Assembly (NCBI RefSeq): GCF_014041935.1
Contig: NZ_CP059491.1
Span: 3,348,001-3,412,000, forward strand
Direction: 5' to 3'
From: Gordonia jinghuaiqii
GTDB taxonomy: Bacteria > Actinomycetota > Actinomycetes > Mycobacteriales > Mycobacteriaceae
Length of the DNA stretch: 64,000 nucleotides
The translations under genes and the position numbers were made by a program. Shown piece by piece: positions 1 to 8,132 of the stretch (positions are counted from its first letter, which is position 1; every line of letters starts with the position of its first letter). The notes under the pieces were generated by a model. It made no database searches, had not been told where the DNA came from, and worked only from the letters and a program-made list of their open reading frames with translations.

Positions 1-423
1 TACGAGCGCTCCCTCGAAGTACTCACCGCCGCACGCGATTTCGGCCTCGTCACCAAGTCCAACCTGATCCTGGGTATGGGTGAGACCCCGCAGGAGGTGC
101 AGTCGGCGATCGTCGACCTGCACGAGGCCGGGTGCGACATCCTCACCATCACGCAGTACCTGCGCCCCTCCCCGCGGCACCATCCGGTGGAGCGGTGGGT
201 CAAGCCCGAGGAGTTCGTCGACCATTCCGAGTTCGCCGAAGAGGTCGGTTTTGCCGGCGTCATGGCGGGCCCGCTGGTGCGGTCGTCCTATCGGGCCGGG
301 CGCCTGTACGCGCAGGCCATGGCACACCACGGTCGCGAGATCTCCCCGGCACTGGCGCACCTGGCGACCGCGGGTTCGGCCAGCCAGGAGGCCTCGAGCC
401 TGATGGAACGTCTCGCCCGCTGA
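1..423 (+). CDS. lipA: Lipoyl synthase, C-terminal part (5' end outside window)
   Basis: The reading frame is open from base 1 and ends with TGA at 421-423, so only about 140 C-terminal residues are present. The visible part carries the LipA-like stretches [33 protein letters not shown] and [12 protein letters not shown]. LipA is a radical-SAM enzyme that inserts two sulfurs into octanoyl groups on lipoate-dependent proteins; its catalytic cysteine motifs lie upstream of the window. It is followed after 65 bases by the DUF4191 gene, the same order as Rv2218-Rv2219 in M. tuberculosis (recalled). The identification is secure; the missing part cannot be judged. Confidence 0.93.
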   Translation, partial: YERSLEVLTAARDFGLVTKSNLILGMGETPQEVQSAIVDLHEAGCDILTITQYLRPSPRHHPVERWVKPEEFVDHSEFAEEVGFAGVMAGPLVRSSYRAGRLYAQAMAHHGREISPALAHLATAGSASQEASSLMERLAR

Positions 424-488
424 CCTCGCGCCCGCACCCACGGCGACCTTTCGGACGGTCCCCATCCAGCCGGACGTAAACTGGCCAC

Positions 489-1232
489 ATGGCAAAGGCG
501 CAGTCCGTGAGCAAGGAAGCAAAGGCCGCGAAGAAGCAGGCCCGTAAGGCGGCATCAAAGGAACGGCGCCAGCAGTTGTGGCAGGCCTTCCAGATGCAGC
601 GCAAGGAAGACAAGCGGCTCATCCCGTACATGGCGGGCGTGATCGTCCTGTCGATCGCCGTCTTCACCGCGCTCGGCTTCCTGCTGGGCTCGCCGTGGCT
701 GGTGATCCCCCTCGGCGTCGTGGTCGGCATCCTCGGCGCGTTCATCCTGTTCGGCCGTCGCGTGCAGAAGAACGTGTACACCAAGGCCGAGGGACAGCCC
801 GGCGCCGCCGGCTGGGCCCTGGGCAACATGCGTGGCCAGTGGCGGGTCAAGCAGGCCGTGGCCGGCACCTCGCACCTCGACGCCGTGCACCGCGTGATCG
901 GCAAGCCGGGTGTGATCCTGGTCGCCGAGGGTTCCCCGACGCGGATCAAATCGCTGCTCACCCAGGAGAAGAAGAAGGTCGCCCGTGTCGTCGGCGACAC
1001 CCCGATCTACGAGATCATGGTCGGCAACGACGACGGCCAGGTCCCGCTCTCGAAGCTGGAACGCCACCTCAACAAGCTGCCCAGCAACATCGACCGCAAG
1101 CGCATGGAGACCCTCGAGGGCCGGCTCGCCGCTCTCGGGAGCAAGGCCCCCGGGCCCGGAATGCCCAAGGGCCCGCTGCCCGGCAACGCGAAGATGCGCA
1201 GCATGCAGCGCACCGCGCGTCGTCGAGGCTGA
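489..1232 (+). CDS. DUF4191 family membrane protein (Rv2219-like)
   Basis: A 247-residue protein. The first 40 residues are rich in Lys, Arg and Ala. Two adjacent hydrophobic segments follow (about residues 44-66 and 69-88), then a soluble C-terminal part with the stretches GWALGNMRGQWRV and GKPGVILVAEG. The C terminus is basic. This is the conserved actinobacterial DUF4191 family that sits next to lipA. No enzymatic function is established. The ATG at 489 was chosen because the family starts with a short basic N terminus. It lies between lipA and the convergent RDD gene, and a strong hairpin follows its stop codon. Confidence 0.85.
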   Translation: MAKAQSVSKEAKAAKKQARKAASKERRQQLWQAFQMQRKEDKRLIPYMAGVIVLSIAVFTALGFLLGSPWLVIPLGVVVGILGAFILFGRRVQKNVYTKAEGQPGAAGWALGNMRGQWRVKQAVAGTSHLDAVHRVIGKPGVILVAEGSPTRIKSLLTQEKKKVARVVGDTPIYEIMVGNDDGQVPLSKLERHLNKLPSNIDRKRMETLEGRLAALGSKAPGPGMPKGPLPGNAKMRSMQRTARRRG

Positions 1233-1237
1233 GACGC

Positions 1238-1315
1238 CCGCACACCCTCCACGAACGGACGAACGCACCCCGAGTTATCTCGGGGTGCGTTTGTCCAACT
1301 CTGGAGGGTGTGCGG
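1238..1315. terminator. Nested double inverted repeat between convergent genes
   Basis: An inner perfect 12-bp stem (1263-1274 with 1279-1290, loop TTAT) is followed by TTTG and looks like an intrinsic terminator. It is enclosed by a second perfect 14-bp inverted repeat (1238-1251 with 1302-1315). The element sits between the convergent DUF4191 and RDD genes and could stop transcription from both sides. The outer arms are unusual for a simple terminator. Confidence 0.8.
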
Positions 1316-1322
1316 CCCGGGG

Positions 1323-1826
1323 TCAGCGGGTGCGGACGAGCGCCGTTCCGGTCGCACGATCGTGCAGTGCGCGGCCGTTGTAGTCGTTGATCAGCGCAGG
1401 CACGAGGAACACGATCAGGATCTGTCGGGCGAGGGCGCGGACGATGCCGACCGCGGCCGGGCTCTGCTTGCCTGTCGCCTCCGCGGTGTTGCGCTCGGCG
1501 CCGAAATCCACTCGTGCGACACGCATTCCCATGGCGTACTGGCCCGGCGTGAACCCGAAGAAGGTGACCGCGAACACACCCATGACGAACCACACGCCGA
1601 GCTGGGTGGTGGCGAGGTTGGGCGAATCGAAACCGACGAACAGCAATGCCAGTCCGGCGGCGATCAACCAGTCGACGAGCAGGCCCGCCACGCGGGGCCA
1701 GCCGGTGGCCAGAGACCCTGGGCCGCCGGCCGGCAAGCCGAGGTCCTGACCACGATATTCGTTGTCGACGTCGGTCCCGGGACCGATCTGCGGGCCTGAC
1801 AGCCAGGAACCGGTGGCTCGTCCCAT
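1323..1826 (-). CDS. RDD family membrane protein (Rv2219A-like)
   Basis: A 167-residue membrane protein. The start is the ATG at 1826, preceded by GAGGAG at a suitable distance; a longer upstream reading frame has no support. Hydrophobic segments around residues 40-60 (VAGLLVDWLIAAGLALLFVG), 70-90 (LGVWFVMGVFAVTFFGFTPG) and 125-145 fit the three-helix RDD fold, and the stretch GQYAMGMRVARVDF is typical of the family. RDD proteins are poorly characterised; some have been linked to ion or solute transport. The gene is convergent with DUF4191 and divergent from glnA1. Confidence 0.8.
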   Translation of the reverse strand: MGRATGSWLSGPQIGPGTDVDNEYRGQDLGLPAGGPGSLATGWPRVAGLLVDWLIAAGLALLFVGFDSPNLATTQLGVWFVMGVFAVTFFGFTPGQYAMGMRVARVDFGAERNTAEATGKQSPAAVGIVRALARQILIVFLVPALINDYNGRALHDRATGTALVRTR

Positions 1827-1935
1827 TGTGATGACTCCTCTCGCGCGACCGCGGAAACACCCCGGGTCCGCGTCGTTAAATGCGGTGTTCACCATGGTAG
1901 TCGCGGCGGCAGAGCCGACCTTCCTCGCCCGCGAA

Positions 1936-1960
1936 CGCACCCCGCTACTGTTGGGGTGCG
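1936..1960. repeat. Hairpin sharing a 12-mer with the 1263-1290 stem
   Basis: Perfect 8-bp arms (1936-1943 and 1953-1960) enclose a 9-base loop. The 12-mer GAACGCACCCCG at 1933-1944 also occurs at 1261-1272 in the hairpin on the other side of the RDD gene, so the gene is bracketed by two related stem-loops. The function is unknown; transcript end or attenuation are possibilities. Confidence 0.55.
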
Positions 1961-1986
1961 CCGAGTGCGATCTGTGATCCACAGCG

Positions 1987-2053
1987 GTGTAGCTGACAAC
2001 ACCGCGCTGTGTAGCCAACATTGCGCGTGTAGCCAACAACACTGTGCGTGTAA
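1987..2053 (+). repeat. Four phased GTGTA(G/A) elements upstream of glnA1
   Basis: GTGTAG begins at 1987, 2009 and 2027 and GTGTAA at 2048, spaced 22, 18 and 21 bp, roughly two helical turns. Three are followed by a GACAAC- or CCAACA-like stretch. The last belongs to the GlnR-type box. The array may be a cooperative operator for a nitrogen regulator; this is inferred from spacing only. Confidence 0.45.
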
Positions 2054-2065
2054 CACAGGAGAAAC
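2050..2065 (+). promoter_or_regulatory. GlnR-type binding site upstream of glnA1
   Basis: GTAAC, six bases, GAAAC matches the published actinobacterial GlnR pattern gTnAC-n6-GaAAC exactly. It lies just upstream of a possible -35 element, where an activator would bind. The 14-mer TGCGTGTAACACAG (2045-2058) recurs in opposite orientation upstream of glnA2. Confidence 0.6.
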
Positions 2066-2071
2066 ACGGAC

Positions 2072-2101
2072 TTGACGCATGGGCAACTTCGCCTCCATAC
2101 G
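2072..2101 (+). promoter_or_regulatory. glnA1: Possible glnA1 promoter
   Basis: TTGACG (2072-2077) is followed after 18 bases by CATACG (2096-2101). The -35 is good and the -10 weak, as expected for an activator-dependent promoter beside the GlnR-type box. A start near 2108 would leave a leader of about 80 bases. Confidence 0.35.
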
Positions 2102-2188
2102 GTTGCCGCTGAGATCCGCTGCTGTTTCTCAGTGGCGGATGTGGCGTGTCCCAACACGTACCACCGATCACGAAGGAGTCACCGCACG

Positions 2189-3622
2189 GTGTACAGCAGT
2201 AAAGAAGAACTACTCGAGGGCATCAAGAAGGAAGGTGTCGAGTACGTCGACATCCGCTTCTGCGACCTGCCCGGTGTCATGCAGCACTTCTCGATCCCCG
2301 CTTCGGCTTTCGACGAGAGCGTGTTCGACGACGGGCTGGCATTCGACGGCTCGTCGGTGCGCGGCTTCCAGTCGATCAACGAGTCGGACATGATGCTGCT
2401 GCCCGATCCCGCCACCGCGCGGATCGATCCGTTCCGCAGGGCGAAGACGATGAACGTCAGCTTCTTCGTCCACGACCCGTTCACCCGTGAGGCCTACAGC
2501 CGCGACCCGCGCAACGTCGCCCGCAAGGCCGAGGACTACCTCGCCTCGACCGGCGTCGCCGACACCTGCTTCTTCGGTGCCGAGGCCGAGTTCTACATCT
2601 TCGACTCGGTGTCCTTCGGTTCGGAGATGAACGGCACCTTCTACGAGGTCGAGTCCGAGTCCGGCTGGTGGAACACCGGGTCGCCGCGCGACCCCGACGG
2701 CAGCCCCAACCTGGGCTACAAGGTCCGCCCCAAGGGCGGGTACTTCCCGGTCGCCCCGTACGACCACTACGTCGACCTGCGCGACGAGATGTCGACCAAC
2801 CTGACCAACTCGGGCTTCGAGCTCGAGCGCGGTCACCACGAGGTCGGCACCGCGGGCCAGGCGGAGATCAACTACAAGTTCAACACGCTGCTCCACGCAG
2901 CCGATGACGTGCAGCTGTTCAAGTACATCATCAAGAACACCGCGTGGCAGAACAACAAGTCGGTCACCTTCATGCCGAAGCCGCTCTTCGGCGACAACGG
3001 CTCGGGCATGCACGCCCACCAGTCGCTGTGGAAGGACGGCAAGCCGCTGTTCCACGACGAGGCCGGTTACGCGGGTCTGTCGGACCTGGCTCGCTACTAC
3101 ATCGGCGGCATCCTGCACCACGCGCCGTCGCTGCTGGCCTTCACCAACCCGACGGTCAACTCGTACAAGCGTCTGGTCCCGGGCTACGAGGCCCCGATCA
3201 ACCTGGTCTACAGCCAGCGCAACCGCAGCGCCTGTGTGCGTATCCCGATCACCGGCAACAACCCGAAGGCCAAGCGCCTCGAGTTCCGTTGCCCGGACAG
3301 CTCGGGCAACCCGTACCTGGCGTTCGCGGCGATGATGATGGCCGGCCTGGACGGCATCAAGAACAAGATCGAGCCGCACGAGCCCGTCGACAAGGACCTC
3401 TACGAGCTCCCGCCGGAGGAGGCCAAGTCCATCCCGCAGGCTCCGACCTCGCTGGCCGCGGTCATCGACCGCCTCGAAGAGGACCACGACTACCTCACCG
3501 CCGGTGGCGTGTTCACCGAGGACCTCATCGAGACCTGGATCGCGCTCAAGCGTGAGAACGAGATCGAGCCGGTGCAGATCCGTCCGCACCCGTACGAGTT
3601 CTCGCTGTACTACGACTGCTGA
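2189..3622 (+). CDS. glnA1: Glutamine synthetase, type I (GlnA1)
   Basis: A 477-residue GSI-beta enzyme that makes glutamine from glutamate, ammonia and ATP in a cytoplasmic dodecamer. The start is GTG 2189, preceded by GAAGGAG at 2172-2178; it gives the usual family length, whereas an upstream ATG would add about 39 unrelated residues. Visible signatures are the N-terminal DGSSVRGF, the metal-site EAEFYIF, the loop [11 protein letters not shown], the nucleotide-binding [12 protein letters not shown] and [13 protein letters not shown]. The motif DLYELPPEE near the C terminus holds the tyrosine adenylylated by GlnE. The gene is monocistronic, ends at a 16-bp hairpin and has a GlnR-type box upstream. 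Very confident. Confidence 0.97.
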   Translation: MYSSKEELLEGIKKEGVEYVDIRFCDLPGVMQHFSIPASAFDESVFDDGLAFDGSSVRGFQSINESDMMLLPDPATARIDPFRRAKTMNVSFFVHDPFTREAYSRDPRNVARKAEDYLASTGVADTCFFGAEAEFYIFDSVSFGSEMNGTFYEVESESGWWNTGSPRDPDGSPNLGYKVRPKGGYFPVAPYDHYVDLRDEMSTNLTNSGFELERGHHEVGTAGQAEINYKFNTLLHAADDVQLFKYIIKNTAWQNNKSVTFMPKPLFGDNGSGMHAHQSLWKDGKPLFHDEAGYAGLSDLARYYIGGILHHAPSLLAFTNPTVNSYKRLVPGYEAPINLVYSQRNRSACVRIPITGNNPKAKRLEFRCPDSSGNPYLAFAAMMMAGLDGIKNKIEPHEPVDKDLYELPPEEAKSIPQAPTSLAAVIDRLEEDHDYLTAGGVFTEDLIETWIALKRENEIEPVQIRPHPYEFSLYYDC

Positions 3623-3671
3623 TCCGGTGGTGGCAGCGGTTCTGTAGAGCACCGCTTCGGTAGCGCTCGGC

Positions 3672-3707
3672 ACGACGCCTCGTCCGCTCCTGCGGACGGG
3701 GCGTCGT
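3672..3707. terminator. Intrinsic terminator between glnA1 and the acyl-CoA ligase gene
   Basis: A 16-bp stem with one G-T wobble (3672-3687 with 3692-3707) closes a TCCT loop. Only a weak T-containing tail follows. It lies between two convergent genes and probably serves glnA1, possibly both. Confidence 0.8.
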
Positions 3708-3724
3708 CGTTGTCAGGGCCCGTC

Positions 3725-5341
3725 TCAGCTGCCGCGCAGCTCTCGGCGCAGGATCTTGCCGGTCGCGGTCTTCGGCAACGCATCGACGATCACGATGCCG
3801 CGCGGACGTTTGTAGGCCGCGAGTTCACGGCTGGCGTAGGCCGCCAGCTCGTCGACCCCGGCACGTCGACCAGACTCCAGTGCGACGAAAGCCGTCACCG
3901 ATTCGCCTCGCACCTCGTCGGGCACGCCGACGACGGCCACCTCGGCCACATCGGGATGCCGGTAGAACACCTCCTCGACCTCGCGGGGCCACACCTTGTA
4001 CCCCGCGGAGGTGATCATGTCCTTCTTGCGGTCGATGACGAAGAACCAACCCTCGCCATCCACGAAACCGACGTCCCCGGTGTGCAGTTCGCCGTCGGCG
4101 AAGGTGCCCTCACCGTCGTCGGCCTCATCCCCGCGCCAGTATCCGCGGGCGACCTGCGGTCCGCTCACAGTGAGTTCCCCGACGTCACCCGGGGCCACCT
4201 CCATCCCGTGGGAGTCGACGATCCGCGCCGATGTGCCGGTCACCGGCACGCCGATCGACAGCGCACCCGATTCGGGGTCGACCGGCGGGCGGACTCCGAG
4301 GGGCACGGCCAACGCCGGCGAGGTGGTCTCGGTCAGGCCGTACACGACGGTCAGGCCCTGCCCGGTCGCCTGCTCGATGCGTTCGGCCACCGCCGCGGAG
4401 ATCGCCGCGCCACCCGATGCCACGCGACGGATCGAGGCGAAGTCCGACGCTCCCGACGCCGCGTCGACCACGGCGACGAGGGCGCTGATCGTCCCGAGGA
4501 CGAACGTCGGCCGGTGTTCTCGCAGGGCGTCGAGCATGACCCCGGCATCGAACCGATGTGTCAGCACCAGCGGTGCGCCGAGGCGCAGCGCGACCGCGAC
4601 ATGCGCGACGAGTCCCGTGATGTGGAAGAGCGGGGTGATGCCGAGGACGACGTCGTCGGTGTCGAGTTCGAGCCACGTGCGGTAGATCTCGGCGCTCGCC
4701 GTCACATTCGCGTGGGTGTTGACACATGCCTTGGGGATCCCGGTTGTTCCCGAGGTGTACATCAGGACTGCCGGGTCGTCGGGGTGCGGAGGTGTCCCGG
4801 CCGGCCATCCGGTTGCGGTGGGCAGATCCGTCAGTCGCACCGCCCCGGCCGTTTCCGCGGGCCCGAGCGAGGCGAGAACCCGCGGGTCGTTCCGTGTCTG
4901 CCAGTCGCGCGCGGAGGTGACGTACACCTGCTCGATCGAGGTCTCATTCGCCTCGACGACGGCCGCGGCGACGTCGGCGTACAGCGAATCCAGGCACAGC
5001 AGCGCGCGTGCCTCGGTGTCGACGAGCGCGAAGGTCAGCTCCCGAGCGGTGTTCATCGGGTTGATCGGCACCGCCACCCCGCCGGCCTTCCACGCGGCCA
5101 GCAACCCGATCACGAACGCCGGGTTGTTCTGCAGATAGAGCGCCAGCCGGTCGCCGGCGGCGAACCCGTTGTGGACCAACGATGTCGCCAGTGACGACGA
5201 CGCCGCGTCGACCTCCGCGAAACTCAGTTCACCGTCGAAGTACTTGATGAAGGCCCGGCCGGGACGGTCGGCGAGCGCATCGGAGAACATCGCTAGTGCG
5301 GTCGGGGGACGTCCGGCGAGGTCCCCGGAAAGTCCGGCCAT
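3725..5341 (-). CDS. AMP-forming acyl-CoA ligase (FadD family), paralogue A
   Basis: A 538-residue class I adenylate-forming enzyme expected to activate a carboxylic acid to its acyl-CoA with ATP. Visible motifs are the phosphate loop MYTSGTTGIPKA (about residues 195-206), the A4/A5 region PLFHITGLVAH and VYGLTETTSPA, the A7 segment LHTGDVGFVD, the hinge region DRKKDMI and the C-terminal lysine region PKTATGKILRRELRG. It is closely similar along its length to the ligase at 6444-8132, for example in LVLTHRF, EHRPTF and VDPESGALS, so the two arose by duplication. A divergent XRE-TetR fusion gene lies 104 bases away. Its substrate cannot be read from the sequence. Confidence 0.9.
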   Translation of the reverse strand: MAGLSGDLAGRPPTALAMFSDALADRPGRAFIKYFDGELSFAEVDAASSSLATSLVHNGFAAGDRLALYLQNNPAFVIGLLAAWKAGGVAVPINPMNTARELTFALVDTEARALLCLDSLYADVAAAVVEANETSIEQVYVTSARDWQTRNDPRVLASLGPAETAGAVRLTDLPTATGWPAGTPPHPDDPAVLMYTSGTTGIPKACVNTHANVTASAEIYRTWLELDTDDVVLGITPLFHITGLVAHVAVALRLGAPLVLTHRFDAGVMLDALREHRPTFVLGTISALVAVVDAASGASDFASIRRVASGGAAISAAVAERIEQATGQGLTVVYGLTETTSPALAVPLGVRPPVDPESGALSIGVPVTGTSARIVDSHGMEVAPGDVGELTVSGPQVARGYWRGDEADDGEGTFADGELHTGDVGFVDGEGWFFVIDRKKDMITSAGYKVWPREVEEVFYRHPDVAEVAVVGVPDEVRGESVTAFVALESGRRAGVDELAAYASRELAAYKRPRGIVIVDALPKTATGKILRRELRGS

Positions 5342-5445
5342 GGCGCGATTGTAGCCGCGCGAACACGCGCCGCGGGCACACCGATCGCGGCAGATCCGCC
5401 ACGCCGGCGAGACACCGTGCGGTGGTTCCCATTAGCGTGGACGCC

Positions 5446-6336
5446 ATGCCCGAACAGCACGGGAACTGCTCGCCTGAGTGGAGCGATGCGGGTTCTCCGC
5501 TCAGGATCTCGCCACAGACGATGATCCGCCCGGCCCGCGAACTGGCCGGCATCTCGCTGCGCGAACTGGCCCGTCGTATCGGTGTCAGCGTCGGGACGAT
5601 GAGTGCGATCGAAACCGGTAAGACAGTGGCCGGGACCGAGCGGCTCGATGTCATCGCCGCCGAACTCGGCACCACGGTGCACAGGCTGTCCGAGGCCGAC
5701 CCGGTCCCTGCCGGGGACCCGACCGGCGGGCACCCGTTGCGGTCGCCCTTCGACTGGCGCGTCTATCCCGCACTCGAACTCGATCCTGTACTCGCCGCTG
5801 CCATCGCGTGTTTCGTACGCACCGGCTATCACGGCGCGACCATGCGCACGGTGGCAGCCGAGGCCGGCATCAGTGTGCCCGGCGTCTATCACCACTACGC
5901 GAACAAGCAGGCCCTGCTCGTGGCCGGTGTCGATCTCGCCCTCGCGGAATTACGTGCGCACCTTCCACCCGCGCGTGACGACGCCGCCGATCCCGTTGCG
6001 CGCCTGGGTAACCTCTGCGAGGCCCTGACCCGGTTCGCGATCGTGCGCGCCGACCTGGCCCGGATCGTCGTCCACGAGGCGAATGCCGCCACCGAGGCGC
6101 AGGCACGGGCGGCCCTCCTGGACGGGGAGGTGATGTCGTTGCTGCGCACCGAGATCGACGCCGGGGCCGCCGAGGACACATTGGACGCCGACCACCCGCA
6201 CGAGACCGCGCGGGCAATCGTGTCGCTGTGCCTCGGGGTGTCCCGACGGAACGACCCCGACACCGACACCGACACCGTCGCACGTCGATACGCCCGCTAC
6301 TCGGTGCGTCTCGCCGGTGGCGGAGAACGCCGGTAG
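5446..6336 (+). CDS. XRE-TetR fusion transcriptional regulator
   Basis: A 296-residue predicted DNA-binding protein with two different helix-turn-helix domains. Residues about 26-82 form an XRE/Cro-type domain (ISLRELARRIGVSVGTMSAI), and residues about 113-160 a TetR N-terminal domain (TVAAEAGISVPGVYHHYANK). The rest resembles a TetR ligand-binding part. The ATG at 5446 is chosen because upstream frames show no family features. The gene sits between two paralogous acyl-CoA ligase genes on the other strand, so it probably senses an acyl-CoA or related substrate and controls one or both; this is inference. A short CACCGA repeat (6261-6277) encodes DTDTDT near the C terminus. Confidence 0.82.
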   Translation: MPEQHGNCSPEWSDAGSPLRISPQTMIRPARELAGISLRELARRIGVSVGTMSAIETGKTVAGTERLDVIAAELGTTVHRLSEADPVPAGDPTGGHPLRSPFDWRVYPALELDPVLAAAIACFVRTGYHGATMRTVAAEAGISVPGVYHHYANKQALLVAGVDLALAELRAHLPPARDDAADPVARLGNLCEALTRFAIVRADLARIVVHEANAATEAQARAALLDGEVMSLLRTEIDAGAAEDTLDADHPHETARAIVSLCLGVSRRNDPDTDTDTVARRYARYSVRLAGGGERR

Positions 6337-6403
6337 CGGGCGAATCGTCGTACGGCACGGCCTCGTTGGATGCAGGCACGCCGGCCACGACGTCGCGTCC
6401 AGG

Positions 6404-6478
6404 GTTTGGCAGCCCAGCGTTTCGCGACCCACCGTTTCGCGACCTAGGGTTTCGCGACCTCGGGTTTCGCGACCTCGG
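6404..6478. repeat. 15-bp tandem repeat across the 3' end of acyl-CoA ligase B
   Basis: About five head-to-tail units of 15 bp, with GTTTCGCGACC as core: 6404-6418 (degenerate), 6419-6433, 6434-6448, 6449-6463 and 6464-6478. On the minus strand two units encode EVAKP pentapeptides before the ligase stop codon, and the array continues beyond it. Confidence 0.9.
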
Positions 6479-8132
6479 CGTCTCGCAGGGTCCGGCGCAG
6501 GATCTTGCCGGTCGCCGTCTTCGGCAGTTCGCCCACGATCTCCACCTCGCGCGGATACTTGTACGCCGCCATCTGCTCCTTGCAGAACGCGACGAGCTCG
6601 GCGGACTCCGCCGACTTGCCCGGCTGCAAGGACACGAAGGCCTTCACGGTCTCGCCGCGGTATTCGTCGGGTACACCTATCACCGCGGCCTCCGCCACCG
6701 CGGGATGGCCGTACAGCACGTCCTCGACCTCTCGCGGCCACACCTTGTAACCGGAGGCGTTGATCATGTCCTTCTTGCGGTCGACGAGGTAGTACCAGCC
6801 GTCGGCATCCATGAATCCGACGTCACCGGTGAGTAATTCGCCGCCGGGGATCGACTCCGCCGTCGCCTCGGGTCTGTTCCAGTAGCCCGGCACCACCTGC
6901 GGCCCCGACGTCGCGAACTCGCCGATCTCACCGACCGCGACGTCCTTGCCGTTGTCGTCGACGACGCGCACGACGGTGTTGAACACCGGCACACCCACCG
7001 ACAGGGCACCCGACTCCTTGTCCACCGGCGCTTTCACCCCGAAGGGCACCGCATGGGAGGGCGAGTTGGTCTCGGTCAGCCCGTAGATGTTGTGGATGTA
7101 CGCGCCGAAGACGCCCTCGAGCCGGTCGGCCACGGCCGGTGCGATCGGTGCGCCGCCGGAGTAGAGCGCACGCAGCGACTCGAAGTCACCGGATTGTGCG
7201 CCACCGGAATCGGCGAGCGCGATGTAGGCGGTGATCGATCCGACGGTGAACGTGGGGCGATGCTCCCGAATCGCGTCGACCATCACCTCGGGCGCGAAGC
7301 GGTGCGTCAGGACCAGCGGCGCACGCAGCAGCATGGCGATCATCGCGTGGCCGACGAGGCCGGTGATGTGGAACAACGGTGCCACACCGAGGATGACGTC
7401 GTCGCCGGTGAGTCCGATCCAGTCGCGATAGGTCTGGGCGTTGAACGCGAGGTTGCGATGAGTGTTCATCGCCCCCTTCGGTTTTCCGGTGGTGCCCGAG
7501 GTGTAGGTCAGGACCGCCAGGTCGTCGGGTGCCGGTGTCGCCCGCGGCGGGCGGGTCCGGTCGTACCCGTCGATCAGCGAGGACAGTGCGACGGTTCCCG
7601 CCGGTGTCGAGCGGGTCAGCCCGCTGAACAGCCTTGTGTCGTCCCGGGTCTGGCCGTCGAGCGCCGACACGGTCACCGTGGTCGCCACCGCGCCTGCGGC
7701 GTCGGCGAGAACCCCGCGGGCGACGTCGTCGTAGAGCGTGTCGAGGCAGAGCAACGCCACGGCCCCCGAATCGGAGAGCAGGTACTCCAGTTCGCGCGCC
7801 TTGTTCATCGGGTTGACCGCCACGGCCGCGCCGCCCGCCTTCCACGCGCCGATCAGGCCGATCACGAAGGCCGGATTGTTCTGCACGTAGACGGCCAGCC
7901 GGTCGCCGGTCGAGAACCCCTGCCGCAGTAGATGGTCGGCCAGCGCATCCGACGCCGTGTCGAGGTCCCGGTAGGTCAGCACACCGTCGAAGTACTTGAT
8001 GGCCGGGACCTCTGCGGCCTCCTCGACCGCCGCGTCGAAGATGTCGAGTGCGGTGGCGAACTCGGTGTCGATGTCGGCCGGGCGTCCCCTGCTGTAGCGC
8101 GCCAGCCAGGGACGGGCCTCGTAGTCGCTCAC
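6444..8132 (-). CDS. AMP-forming acyl-CoA ligase (FadD family), paralogue B
   Basis: A 562-residue acyl-CoA synthetase. GTG 8132 is the likely start: it overlaps the stop codon of the upstream cyclase gene by four bases (GTGA), which suggests translational coupling. Motifs include the loop TYTSGTTGKPKGAMNTH, PLFHITGLVGH, IYGLTETNSPSH, LLTGDVGFMD, DRKKDMI and PKTATGKILRR. It closely resembles the ligase at 3725-5341. The C terminus ends in two EVAKP repeats from a 15-bp tandem array; the stop TAG replaces the GAG present in neighbouring units, so the tail length probably varies between strains. Its partner may be the product or substrate of the cyclase. Confidence 0.9.
   Translation of the reverse strand: MSDYEARPWLARYSRGRPADIDTEFATALDIFDAAVEEAAEVPAIKYFDGVLTYRDLDTASDALADHLLRQGFSTGDRLAVYVQNNPAFVIGLIGAWKAGGAAVAVNPMNKARELEYLLSDSGAVALLCLDTLYDDVARGVLADAAGAVATTVTVSALDGQTRDDTRLFSGLTRSTPAGTVALSSLIDGYDRTRPPRATPAPDDLAVLTYTSGTTGKPKGAMNTHRNLAFNAQTYRDWIGLTGDDVILGVAPLFHITGLVGHAMIAMLLRAPLVLTHRFAPEVMVDAIREHRPTFTVGSITAYIALADSGGAQSGDFESLRALYSGGAPIAPAVADRLEGVFGAYIHNIYGLTETNSPSHAVPFGVKAPVDKESGALSVGVPVFNTVVRVVDDNGKDVAVGEIGEFATSGPQVVPGYWNRPEATAESIPGGELLTGDVGFMDADGWYYLVDRKKDMINASGYKVWPREVEDVLYGHPAVAEAAVIGVPDEYRGETVKAFVSLQPGKSAESAELVAFCKEQMAAYKYPREVEIVGELPKTATGKILRRTLRDAEVAKPEVAKP

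Larger units (their letters stand above)
1827..2188. other. Intergenic control region of RDD gene and glnA1
   Basis: About 360 bases without a convincing gene; short open frames here lack start signals and family features. It contains a hairpin at 1936-1960, four GTGTA elements at 18-22 bp spacing (1987-2053), a GlnR-type box (2050-2065) and a possible promoter (2072-2101). It serves the divergent RDD gene and glnA1. Confidence 0.6.

Noticed and set aside
260..1000. Long minus-strand open frames opposite the DUF4191 gene
   Set aside because: They are shadows of a GC-rich coding gene; composition and lack of family motifs show that the plus strand is the real one.
2072..2188. N-terminal extension of GlnA1 from an upstream ATG
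   Set aside because: The extra 39 residues do not fit glutamine synthetases, while GTG 2189 has a good ribosome site and gives the usual length.
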